Of a DNA stretch of 13,556 nucleotides, positions 1 through 6,815 are shown one piece after another. Source of the stretch: Saprospiraceae bacterium (GTDB taxonomy: Bacteria > Bacteroidota > Bacteroidia > Chitinophagales > Saprospiraceae). Where the stretch lies: the NCBI GenBank assembly GCA_022842255.1, contig JALHPW010000054.1:1-13556 (forward strand). Direction: 5' to 3'. How positions within the stretch are numbered: the first letter of the stretch is position 1; each line of letters begins with the position of its first letter. Position numbers and translations under genes: made by a program. The notes beneath the pieces were generated by a model. That model worked only from the letters and a program-made list of their open reading frames with translations. It was not told where the DNA came from and did no database searches.

Positions 1-2069
1 ATGACGTCCTTAATTTCACCAGTCATTGCCCCTCCTTGTATAGCAGCACCCAACGCCACCGCCTCGTCTGGATTGATGGAGAACCGCAGGTTTTTCCCGC
101 TTAATTTTCGGATTTCATCTTGCACCAGCGGCGTGCGGGAGGCAGCGCCAATCAGCACCACATGGTCCAAATCAGCCGGTGTGCAGCCTGCCTCTTTCAA
201 CAATGTGCTACAGATTTCCATGGTTCGAGCAATAAAGGGGGCAATCATTTGCTCCAGTTTTGATCGGGTTAAGTTTAATACAAGATGTTTGGGTACTCCT
301 TCGAAGGCAGCAATATAGGGAAGGTTAACTTCTGACTCGTTACTGCTGGAGAGTTCAATCCTTGACTTTTCGGCAGCCTCTTTTAAGCGTTGCAAGGCCA
401 TTCCATCTTTGCGTAGGTCTATGCGTTCTTGCTTTTGGAATAATTCCGCAAGAAAGTTCACAACCGCTAGGTCAAAAGCTTCGCCTCCAACATTTTTCTC
501 ACCGCCTGTGGCTTTTACTTCATAAACGCCGTGGCCAGTCTCGACTATAGAGCAACTAAAACCTCCCCCGCCTAAGTCATAAACCAATATTTTCAGTTCT
601 TCCTCTTGCTTATCAAAACCGTAGGCCATCGCTGCAAGGGTAGGTTCGTTTACCATGCGCAAGATGTCAAGACCAGCGAGTTTTCCCGCTTTTTTTAATG
701 CGTGCCGTTGATAATCATCAAAATATGCGGGTACAGCCACCACGGTTTTCGAAACAGATTCGCCTAAAAAAAGCTCCGTGATTGTTTTTATTTTTTGGAA
801 GACAGCGGCACAGATTTTTTCAGGGGAATAGGGTTGTCCTTCTATATCAATGCCCAAGTCAATGCCTAAGTGGTCGTTGCCCGCGTCTATTACCTGGTAG
901 TTTTGAGGTTTGTTTTCGAGTAGGAATTCATGATAGCCTTTGCCGAGCAGCCCTTTAATGGAAGCAATCGTTCGGGTTGGATTGGTAATGGCCTGACGCT
1001 TGGCGGACGCACCGATTTTGATTTCGCCGTTAATCAGGTAGGCCACAACAGATGGTGTGGTATGCGAACCTTCATCATTGGGGATAACAATTGGTTTGCC
1101 ATTGTCCATAACGGCCACACAAGTATTGGTGTTGCCAAAATCAATTCCGATGACCTTTTGAGAGTTTTTTTTACTGCTTTGCCGCTGCTGATAGAGCCAT
1201 TCAAGCTCTTTCAAAGATATTTGCTCCTGCTCTAAACGCCGTTGTTCAGCCGCTTCTGATTGCTGACGGGCCTCCCTTGCTTCTCGCTCCAGTCTTTCTA
1301 TTTCTGCCCTTTTTTTTAGTTCCATTTCTTCTTTGGCTTTGGTAATGCTGGCCAAAGCTTCTTTTTCCGTACGTGCGGCAGTTTCCATGGCTTCCAGTTC
1401 GGTGCCGCATTTGTCCAACTTGCTTACCAAGATTTCGCGCCCAGGCTCAAAACCGTCTTCCCAAAGTGCAAGACAAGAATCAAGCAAACTTATGGCTTCT
1501 GTCCATTTCTTTTTCTTTAATAGGTTATCGGCCTGTTCGACAATCAACAAATATTCTTGATGACGGAGCAAACGTTGTTTTTTCTCAATCCGTAAGCCCT
1601 CCACTTTTTCAACCAAAAGGTCTATTTCTTCGAATATGGTTAGGTAAGCAGCGTCTGCGTTGTGCCAACGTGGGTCCGTAATCGGAATGCCTTTTTTGGG
1701 CAACAACTCCGAGCGCTCCAATTTTTCAAAGGGGGTGTGTTTCAAAGCGCAAGGCCGGAGCATCACCCCCACAGCAATGGCTTCTCCCTTCTCGTGCCGT
1801 TGGAGCGCAATGGGGGCTTCTACCTCATAAAAATAATCAGAATCAAGCGCGTCTGGACTAAGCAGCAGTAAAATAATGTCCGACTTTGCAAGTTTTTCAT
1901 GAATATCGGCATCCCAATCCGCACCCGCTTCAATATCACAATTATCCCAAATATCAATTTTTCGTGCCCTAAGCAACGGTTTTAGCCGGCGTCGGATTTC
2001 GTCTTTAAAGACTAAATCCTTGCTTGAATAGGCAATAAAAATCTGGACAGGAAATACTTCGGTGCTCAT
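1..2069 (-). CDS. TIR - coiled-coil - Hsp70 (DnaK-type ATPase) fusion protein, 3' end cut by window edge
   Basis: The reading frame is open from the ATG at 2069 to the left edge (689 codons, no stop), so this is the N-terminal part only. Residues 8-155 form a TIR domain: IFIAYSSKD, then WDNCDIEAGADW (41-52), then IILLLLSPDALDSDY, with Glu84 at the place of the NADase catalytic Glu. Residues about 178-225 look TPR-like (KKKWTEAISLLDSCLALW). Residues about 228-298 are a charged coiled coil rich in E, K, R and A. From 306 the protein aligns by eye with DnaK: GIDFGNTNTCVAV (308-320), NDEGSHTTPSVVAY, K372 (the catalytic Lys), VNEPTLAAMAYG with E475, DLGGGGFS (498-505), RLKEAAEKSRIELSS, and NPDEAVALGAAIQGG. 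The window ends just after the ATPase domain, so any substrate-binding domain lies outside. The usual T and D of the DLGGGTFD loop are G503 and S505. Inference: a sensor or chaperone ATPase that controls a TIR effector, as in conflict or abortive-infection systems. Domain calls are strong; the role is unproven. Confidence 0.93.
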   Translation of the reverse strand, partial: MSTEVFPVQIFIAYSSKDLVFKDEIRRRLKPLLRARKIDIWDNCDIEAGADWDADIHEKLAKSDIILLLLSPDALDSDYFYEVEAPIALQRHEKGEAIAVGVMLRPCALKHTPFEKLERSELLPKKGIPITDPRWHNADAAYLTIFEEIDLLVEKVEGLRIEKKQRLLRHQEYLLIVEQADNLLKKKKWTEAISLLDSCLALWEDGFEPGREILVSKLDKCGTELEAMETAARTEKEALASITKAKEEMELKKRAEIERLEREAREARQQSEAAEQRRLEQEQISLKELEWLYQQRQSSKKNSQKVIGIDFGNTNTCVAVMDNGKPIVIPNDEGSHTTPSVVAYLINGEIKIGASAKRQAITNPTRTIASIKGLLGKGYHEFLLENKPQNYQVIDAGNDHLGIDLGIDIEGQPYSPEKICAAVFQKIKTITELFLGESVSKTVVAVPAYFDDYQRHALKKAGKLAGLDILRMVNEPTLAAMAYGFDKQEEELKILVYDLGGGGFSCSIVETGHGVYEVKATGGEKNVGGEAFDLAVVNFLAELFQKQERIDLRKDGMALQRLKEAAEKSRIELSSSNESEVNLPYIAAFEGVPKHLVLNLTRSKLEQMIAPFIARTMEICSTLLKEAGCTPADLDHVVLIGAASRTPLVQDEIRKLSGKNLRFSINPDEAVALGAAIQGGAMTGEIKDV

Positions 2070-2099
2070 GCGGCGTTGGGTGTCGCTGAAAATTCTGAG

Positions 2100-2107
2100 C
2101 AAACATA
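2100..2107 (-). promoter_or_regulatory. Candidate Bacteroidota -7 promoter box for the TIR-Hsp70 gene
   Basis: Read on the minus strand the bases are TATGTTTG, an exact match to the Bacteroidota sigma consensus TAnnTTTG, 30 bases upstream of the ATG at 2069. The implied leader is roughly 20-25 nt. The nearest TTG-like -33 element (CAA on the plus strand at 2132-2134) is spaced a few bases too far, so only the -7 box supports the call. Confidence 0.45.
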
Positions 2108-2263
2108 GAGAAGGAAATCGAACTATGCGTTCAAACGCAGGGTAAACATTGAATGGGCAATTAATTGACTGCGTAAAAAACGCGTAGTGCTAAATTTTGG
2201 TAAGGAAATTGTCCGGTTTACCCCAATTCAAAATATCCCGTTCTCTCCATTATCACATTATCC

Positions 2264-2271
2264 TACCTTTG
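2264..2271 (+). promoter_or_regulatory. Candidate Bacteroidota -7 promoter box for the HD-PycTM gene
   Basis: TACCTTTG matches the Bacteroidota -7 consensus TAnnTTTG exactly and ends 19 bases before the ATG at 2291. A start about 7 bases downstream would give a very short leader of roughly 12-14 nt. The stretch before the ATG is A/T-rich with no Shine-Dalgarno sequence, as is usual in this phylum. No clear -33 TTG is seen at the standard spacing. Confidence 0.5.
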
Positions 2272-2290
2272 CCCTCAATAAATTAAATAC

Positions 2291-3526
2291 ATGACGCCTG
2301 CTGAGCAATTGCTAAATGAGGTTGAAGCGCATATCGCCGATTTTTTTGCGCAAAACATCTCCACCCAATACGTTTTCCACGATCTTGGACACACCATCCA
2401 AACTGTGGCCGCTACCAAGACCATTGGCGAAGGCTTTCGGCTCGACCCGCAAGACATGCTTACGGTACTCTTGGCCACCTGGTTCCATGACACGGGTTAT
2501 GCCGAAGGCCCTGCCGACCACGAGGAACGCAGTTGTGCCAATGCCGCACAATTTTTGGAAGGGAAAATTCCCCCCGAACAAGTCCTAGAGGTCCAATCCT
2601 GCATTCGGGCTACCAAAGTGCCTCAGAAACCGGAGTCCCTGCTCGGACAGGTCATCGCCGACGCCGACCTCAGTCACCTGGGTATGGAAATTTATTGGGA
2701 CCGGACGAGCCGTCTGCGGCAGGAATTCGTGCTTACCCGTGGGAACGTGATGAGCGACCAGGATTGGGTTGATTTTGAAATCAATTTCATGCTCACCCAC
2801 GAATACCATACCGTGGTGGCACAAGAACTTTTCAACAAACGAAAGGCCAAACACATCCAACAACTCCTCAAGCAAAAGCGCAGACTCAACCCTTCCCTTG
2901 CGCCAACGGTGGATGAAATCAGCCTGCTCGAAGAAAAGGAAAAAACCGGCGACCTCAAAAAAGTGCTAAAAGAGAGCGAAAACGAGATAAAATCGGCGCG
3001 TTTTGGCCGTGGGGTAGAAACCATGTACCGCACAACGTACCGTACGCACACCAATTTGAGTGCCATGGCGGACAGCAAGGCCAACTTGATGCTTTCGGTG
3101 AACGCCATTGTCATTTCCATTTTGGTATCCAACCTTTTGCCCAAGCTTCAGGATGGCGCTTCTTGGAAAATCGTGGTGCCTACTGTACTGCTGACCGCTA
3201 CCTGTCTAGGCTCCATGGTGTTTGCGACCCTTGCAACGCGACCTAAAATAACGGAAGGGAAAGTGACTAGGGAGGCCATCAAGCAACGCAAAGCCAACCT
3301 GTTGTTTTTTGGGAACTTTTTCAACATGAACCTGGATGATTTCCAATGGGGCGTAAATGAGATGTTGACCGACCCTGAGTTCTTATACAGTTCCATGAGC
3401 CGCGACCTTTACTTTTTGGGGATAGTGCTTGCCAAAAAATACAAATACCTGAGTACCTGTTACAACATATTCATGTATGGCCTGATTATTTCCATGGCAG
3501 CGTTTGCGGTCTCTGCAGCGATGTAG
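2291..3526 (+). CDS. HD-domain phosphohydrolase fused to a Pycsar-effector-like (PycTM/DUF5706) membrane domain
   Basis: 411 residues. The N-terminal half is an HD metal-dependent phosphohydrolase: FHDLGHT (29-35), WFHDTGY with the His66-Asp67 doublet, DHEERS (76-81), and IADADLSHLG with Asp124/Asp126. All expected metal ligands appear present. A charged helical linker (about 175-245) leads to the C-terminal module, with TYRTHTNLSAMADSKANLML ending at residue 268, a first membrane segment (about 267-288), a second (about 294-316), and a hydrophobic C-terminal tail (about 391-411). The DSKANLMLSVNAI pattern is characteristic of the PycTM/DUF5706 family, membrane effectors that respond to cyclic pyrimidine nucleotides in Pycsar. 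The HD part would cleave a phosphoester, possibly a nucleotide; the substrate cannot be read from sequence. No pyrimidine cyclase is in the window. Such HD-PycTM fusions are, from general knowledge, found in many Bacteroidota, so a core non-defence role is also possible. Divergent from the TIR-Hsp70 gene. Confidence 0.88.
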   Translation: MTPAEQLLNEVEAHIADFFAQNISTQYVFHDLGHTIQTVAATKTIGEGFRLDPQDMLTVLLATWFHDTGYAEGPADHEERSCANAAQFLEGKIPPEQVLEVQSCIRATKVPQKPESLLGQVIADADLSHLGMEIYWDRTSRLRQEFVLTRGNVMSDQDWVDFEINFMLTHEYHTVVAQELFNKRKAKHIQQLLKQKRRLNPSLAPTVDEISLLEEKEKTGDLKKVLKESENEIKSARFGRGVETMYRTTYRTHTNLSAMADSKANLMLSVNAIVISILVSNLLPKLQDGASWKIVVPTVLLTATCLGSMVFATLATRPKITEGKVTREAIKQRKANLLFFGNFFNMNLDDFQWGVNEMLTDPEFLYSSMSRDLYFLGIVLAKKYKYLSTCYNIFMYGLIISMAAFAVSAAM

Positions 3527-3648
3527 ATTTAAAGCTTTGGTTGTTCAAACTATTGAGTCGAAACGTTGTCTTTTGCCAAACTTGATAGTCCAGTCTAATA
3601 ATCAGTCTTACAACAGTAACCATTCCACCCATCACCATTTCCCCCTCG

Positions 3649-4356
3649 ATGTCGAGCATAGTCATCATCCCGACGTACAACGAAAAAGAAAATGTGGAAG
3701 CCATTGTGCGCGCTGCACTGGCCCAATCCAATGATTTCCATGTCCTTATCGTGGACGATGGTTCGCCCGACGGTACCGGGCAGATTGTTCGGGACCTGCA
3801 AGCCAGCGAATTTGGAGGCCGATTGCACTTGCTCGAACGCAGTGGAAAACTCGGGCTTGGCACGGCGTATATCGCTGGTTTCCGCTGGGGCTTGGAACGC
3901 GACTACGAATACTTTTTTGAAATGGACGCCGACTTCTCGCACAACCCGGACGACCTGCCGCGCCTGCTCGCCAAATGTCGCGATGAAGGGGCGGATGTGG
4001 CCGTGGGTTCACGGTATTGTCGGGGTGGAAAGGTGGTGAATTGGCCGATAGACCGCATTGTACTCTCCCGCGGAGCCTCTTTGTACACCAGCCTTATCCT
4101 TTGGATGCCGGTGGCCGATCCAACCGCAGGGTTTATTTGCTACCGTCGTAAAGTGTTGGAAGCCATGGATTTAAGTAAAATAAAATTCATTGGATACGCA
4201 TTCCAAATCGAAATGAAGTACACTGCCTACCGGCTTGGCTTCAAGGTCAAAGACGTGCCCATCACGTTTAAGGACCGCGAAAAGGGTCAGTCGAAAATGT
4301 CACTGAACATCATCCAGGAAGCTATGTTGGGGGTATTGCAGATGCGTTTTAAGTGA
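3649..4356 (+). CDS. Polyprenol-phosphate mannose synthase-like glycosyltransferase (GT2)
   Basis: 235 residues, the usual size for the soluble dolichol/polyprenol-phosphate mannosyltransferase (DPM1-type) branch of GT2. Visible motifs: IIPTYNEKEN (6-15), VDDGSPDGT (35-43) for nucleotide-sugar binding, the metal-binding EMDADFSHNP (91-100), VGSRY, ADPTAGFICY, GYAFQIEMKY, and a C-terminal GQSKMSL. It has no C-terminal membrane segments, so it fits the single-domain cytosolic or membrane-associated form. Predicted reaction: GDP-mannose plus polyprenyl phosphate gives polyprenyl-phosphate mannose, the lipid-linked donor for membrane mannosyltransferases. It lies 122 bp after the HD-PycTM gene on the same strand; no exact -7 box was found in that gap, so read-through from upstream is possible. 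Its stop is 6 bases from the stop of the convergent neighbour. The sugar specificity is inferred from the family. Confidence 0.9.
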   Translation: MSSIVIIPTYNEKENVEAIVRAALAQSNDFHVLIVDDGSPDGTGQIVRDLQASEFGGRLHLLERSGKLGLGTAYIAGFRWGLERDYEYFFEMDADFSHNPDDLPRLLAKCRDEGADVAVGSRYCRGGKVVNWPIDRIVLSRGASLYTSLILWMPVADPTAGFICYRRKVLEAMDLSKIKFIGYAFQIEMKYTAYRLGFKVKDVPITFKDREKGQSKMSLNIIQEAMLGVLQMRFK

Positions 4357-4362
4357 GCGAAA

Positions 4363-5466
4363 TCACCGTTTTAAAATCTCTACATCAAAGCCAAGTTCGC
4401 GAAGTTTTTCCTCGCTGAGTTCTTCCAGGCTTTTGATTTCCAGCACTTTCCCTTCTTTGCTTTTGAAGGTCAGGATAATTTCCTCTCGGTTTTCGACATT
4501 TTGTTGGGCCGCCTGCGCCCTTGCGGTCATTTCATCAGCCCGACGAATTGCGGCATTTAGTTGCTCCAGCGCAGCGCGCTCCCGTTCCTGGGCTTCGTGG
4601 AGCTGGCCTTGCATATCAACGGTTCGGACGAGGCTTTCGCTCAGCGTGCGCCGCAGTTCTTCCACCTGATTTTTGGCTGCCAGCGCTTCTTGCTCTCGGG
4701 CCTTTTTTTCTTCATCGGCACGCATGGATTCGAGCCGGGCTTTTTCGGCTTTTTCACGGCGGGCGATTTCCTCGTTGTTCAAAAGGTCGTTGCAGTTGTG
4801 CAGGGAAAGCAGCTTTTCCAGGCTGACCAAATCTACCGATACCACATAATCCAGTTTGAACTGGTCGGTGGTGCTGAACACCTCACCGCCCACGCTGAAC
4901 ACCACGCCGCTTACCTCGGAATTGCCCTGTACTTTTTGAAAGGCCCGCGTGTAGACTGTGGTTAGTTTTGCCGAGCGCACGTAATAGGTTTTGGAGCGGG
5001 TTTCTGGCGCAACATTCGTGGCTGCGCGGCAGATTTCAAGGTAAGGGATATAATCTTCTGGCAGAAAGGCATAGCCAATATCGGTCAGTATGATTTCGCA
5101 GATATTGTCCTTTTCTACCTTGGTAGAGGCAATGCTGTATGCGCCGTTAAATTTGAATTTGGAATCGATTTTTGAATTGTAAATCACATCAGAGGTGGCG
5201 GTTGTAACCACCGGGGGCTTTTCCTGACGAACAAAACGGGTCAGTACAGAGGTTTTGTTGCCGTCCACCAAAATCATGGCGCCCACCAACTGGTCAATTT
5301 TGTTTACAAAACCAGCCAATCCTTTGATAAACGTGCGTTGTTTGTAGGATTCTGGCAGGTCAAAACCAACTGTAACGGGGTTGAGCTTGATTTTTCTGGA
5401 TGGTTGGGCGAACAGGATTTGAGCGGCGAAAAGCAGGAAAAGGACGGAATAAAAACGGGATTGCAT
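4363..5466 (-). CDS. Secreted or periplasmic protein of unknown function with a C-terminal coiled coil
   Basis: 367 residues; I do not recognise the family. The ATG at 5466 opens a standard signal peptide (FYSVLFLLFAAQILFAQ, residues 5-21) with likely cleavage near residue 21, so the product is exported. Residues about 22-230 look like a compact mixed alpha/beta domain with a repeated theme of beta strands (VVTTATSDVIYNSKIDSKF, YYVRSAKLTTVYTRAFQKV, VSGVVFSVGGEVF). Residues about 232-330 are a long, highly charged coiled coil rich in A, E, K, R and Q. The protein ends in a short conserved-looking tail (VLEIKSLEELSEEKLRELGF). Cysteines are few and there is no lipobox, so it is probably not a lipoprotein. 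It is divergent from the GH43 gene (183 bp between starts) and convergent with the GT2 gene. A role in the cell envelope is likely only from the signal peptide. Confidence 0.8.
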   Translation of the reverse strand: MQSRFYSVLFLLFAAQILFAQPSRKIKLNPVTVGFDLPESYKQRTFIKGLAGFVNKIDQLVGAMILVDGNKTSVLTRFVRQEKPPVVTTATSDVIYNSKIDSKFKFNGAYSIASTKVEKDNICEIILTDIGYAFLPEDYIPYLEICRAATNVAPETRSKTYYVRSAKLTTVYTRAFQKVQGNSEVSGVVFSVGGEVFSTTDQFKLDYVVSVDLVSLEKLLSLHNCNDLLNNEEIARREKAEKARLESMRADEEKKAREQEALAAKNQVEELRRTLSESLVRTVDMQGQLHEAQERERAALEQLNAAIRRADEMTARAQAAQQNVENREEIILTFKSKEGKVLEIKSLEELSEEKLRELGFDVEILKR

Positions 5467-5649
5467 GATTCGAATTATTTTGACGGTGCGCTTAACGTTC
5501 GGAGTTGCGGGTCTGTTTTGTCAGAACTGTTACTCAAGTCATAAAATTTTCATTTGCCAAACCCTAGACAAAATAGCCGGGTAATATTGAACCCTCCAAA
5601 GCCCTACCTTGCCGCAAATTTCAATCCCGTTTTTATTTTTTAACAGTAA

Positions 5650-6645
5650 ATGACCATGCGAAATGCCCTTGTCTGTTGCCTCCTGATTTGCATCGCAACC
5701 TTGAATGCTAGCGCCCAACGTCAAAAGCGTCAAACCTCTGGTAATCCAATCCTACAGGGTTGGTATGCCGATCCGGAGGCTGCGATTTTCGACAACAGGT
5801 ATTGGATTTATCCTACTTATTCGGACAAATATGAAAAGCAGGTCCATTTGGATGCCTTTTCCTCCACCGACCTTGTTCGTTGGACTACCCATCGCAATAT
5901 TGTGGATACCAATGCAATACGATGGGCCAAAAAAGCCATGTGGGCGCCTGCTATCGTCCAAAAGGATAAAAAGTACTTTCTCTTTTTTTCTGCCAACGAT
6001 ATCCAGAGCAATGCCGAGCTGGGTGGGATTGGGGTTGCGGTAGCGGATAAGCCCGCGGGGCCGTTTAAAGATTACCTAGGCAAACCCTTGGTCGGTCAAT
6101 TTTACAATGGCGCACAGCCCATTGACCAGTTTGTTTTTCAGGACCGGGATGGACAATATTACCTGATTTACGGTGGCTGGCGGCATTGCAATATCGGCAA
6201 ACTAAAGTCGGATTTTACGGGGTTCATTCCGTTTGAGGACGGCAGTTTATTCAAAGAGATTACCCCTCAAAACTATGTGGAGGGGCCTTTTATGTTTTTG
6301 CGCAACGGCAAATACTATTTTATGTGGAGTGAGGGGGGATGGACCGGGCCGGACTATTCGGTGGCTTATGCGGTGTCGGATTCCCCTTTTGGGCCATTTG
6401 AACGGGTGGGTAAAATTTTGCAGCAAGATCCAAAAATTGCCACAGGCGCAGGCCATCATTCCGTGATGCACGATGGTACACGCAATCTTTGGTACATCGT
6501 TTACCACCGCCGTCCCTTGGATGAAACAGCGGCAAACCACCGTGTAACCTGTATTGAACCCTTGTTTTTTGATGAAAAAGGGCTTATTTTACCCGTAAAA
6601 CTCAGTTTTGAAGGTGTAAAAAAGCAAAAATTGAAGAAACGCTGA
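5650..6645 (+). CDS. Secreted glycoside hydrolase family 43 enzyme (arabinanase/xylosidase type)
   Basis: 331 residues. A signal peptide (ALVCCLLICIATLNASA, residues 6-22) precedes a single five-bladed beta-propeller domain. The three GH43 acids are visible: Asp41 in GWYADPEA (general base), Asp159 in QPIDQFVFQD (pKa modulator) and Glu211 in NYVEGPFMF (general acid). Other family marks are WAPAIV (98-103), GGIGVAVADKPAGPF, YYLIYGG and the late His pair in GAGHHSVM. No carbohydrate-binding module follows, so it is a minimal catalytic-domain enzyme. Likely activity is release of arabinose or xylose from plant-type or algal polysaccharide, but GH43 specificity cannot be set from these motifs. 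Two ATGs lie in frame (5650 and 5656); both leave the signal peptide intact. No SusC/SusD pair or other glycosidase is in the window, so it is not visibly part of a polysaccharide-utilisation locus. Confidence 0.92.
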   Translation: MTMRNALVCCLLICIATLNASAQRQKRQTSGNPILQGWYADPEAAIFDNRYWIYPTYSDKYEKQVHLDAFSSTDLVRWTTHRNIVDTNAIRWAKKAMWAPAIVQKDKKYFLFFSANDIQSNAELGGIGVAVADKPAGPFKDYLGKPLVGQFYNGAQPIDQFVFQDRDGQYYLIYGGWRHCNIGKLKSDFTGFIPFEDGSLFKEITPQNYVEGPFMFLRNGKYYFMWSEGGWTGPDYSVAYAVSDSPFGPFERVGKILQQDPKIATGAGHHSVMHDGTRNLWYIVYHRRPLDETAANHRVTCIEPLFFDEKGLILPVKLSFEGVKKQKLKKR

Positions 6646-6815
6646 GGTTTTGGAAAAGAACGTTTTGCCTTCACCAAAAGTCGTTTTAGGGAACGATGTG
6701 AACCCTATTGACCCGGTTTTGGCCATCCTGAATAGGCCCGATTGGCTTTCCTTTGTAATCATGTCCGCACTCGTGCAAACAATATGGCGAGGATTTTGAA
6801 TTTTTGCAGCGTCCA

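Noticed and set aside
930..1871. Several plus-strand frames of 69-102 codons opposite the TIR-Hsp70 gene
   Set aside because: The minus-strand frame is continuous and aligns with TIR and DnaK motifs throughout; the plus-strand products look random.
4353..4374. Short hairpin (GTGA/TCAC) followed by a T run between the convergent genes
   Set aside because: A 4-bp stem with a 6-base loop is too weak to call an intrinsic terminator.
5615..5622. TACCTTGC as a -7 promoter box for the GH43 gene
   Set aside because: It deviates from TAnnTTTG in the last two positions, and the nearest TTG upstream is too far for the usual spacing.
5650..6645. Polysaccharide-utilisation locus around the GH43 gene
   Set aside because: No SusC/SusD-type genes, sugar transporter or carbohydrate regulator is next to it; both neighbours are unrelated.
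6748..6755. TTCCTTTG as a -7 promoter box for the TIR-like gene
   Set aside because: It has one mismatch to TAnnTTTG and no TTG at suitable spacing upstream, so it is not distinguishable from chance.
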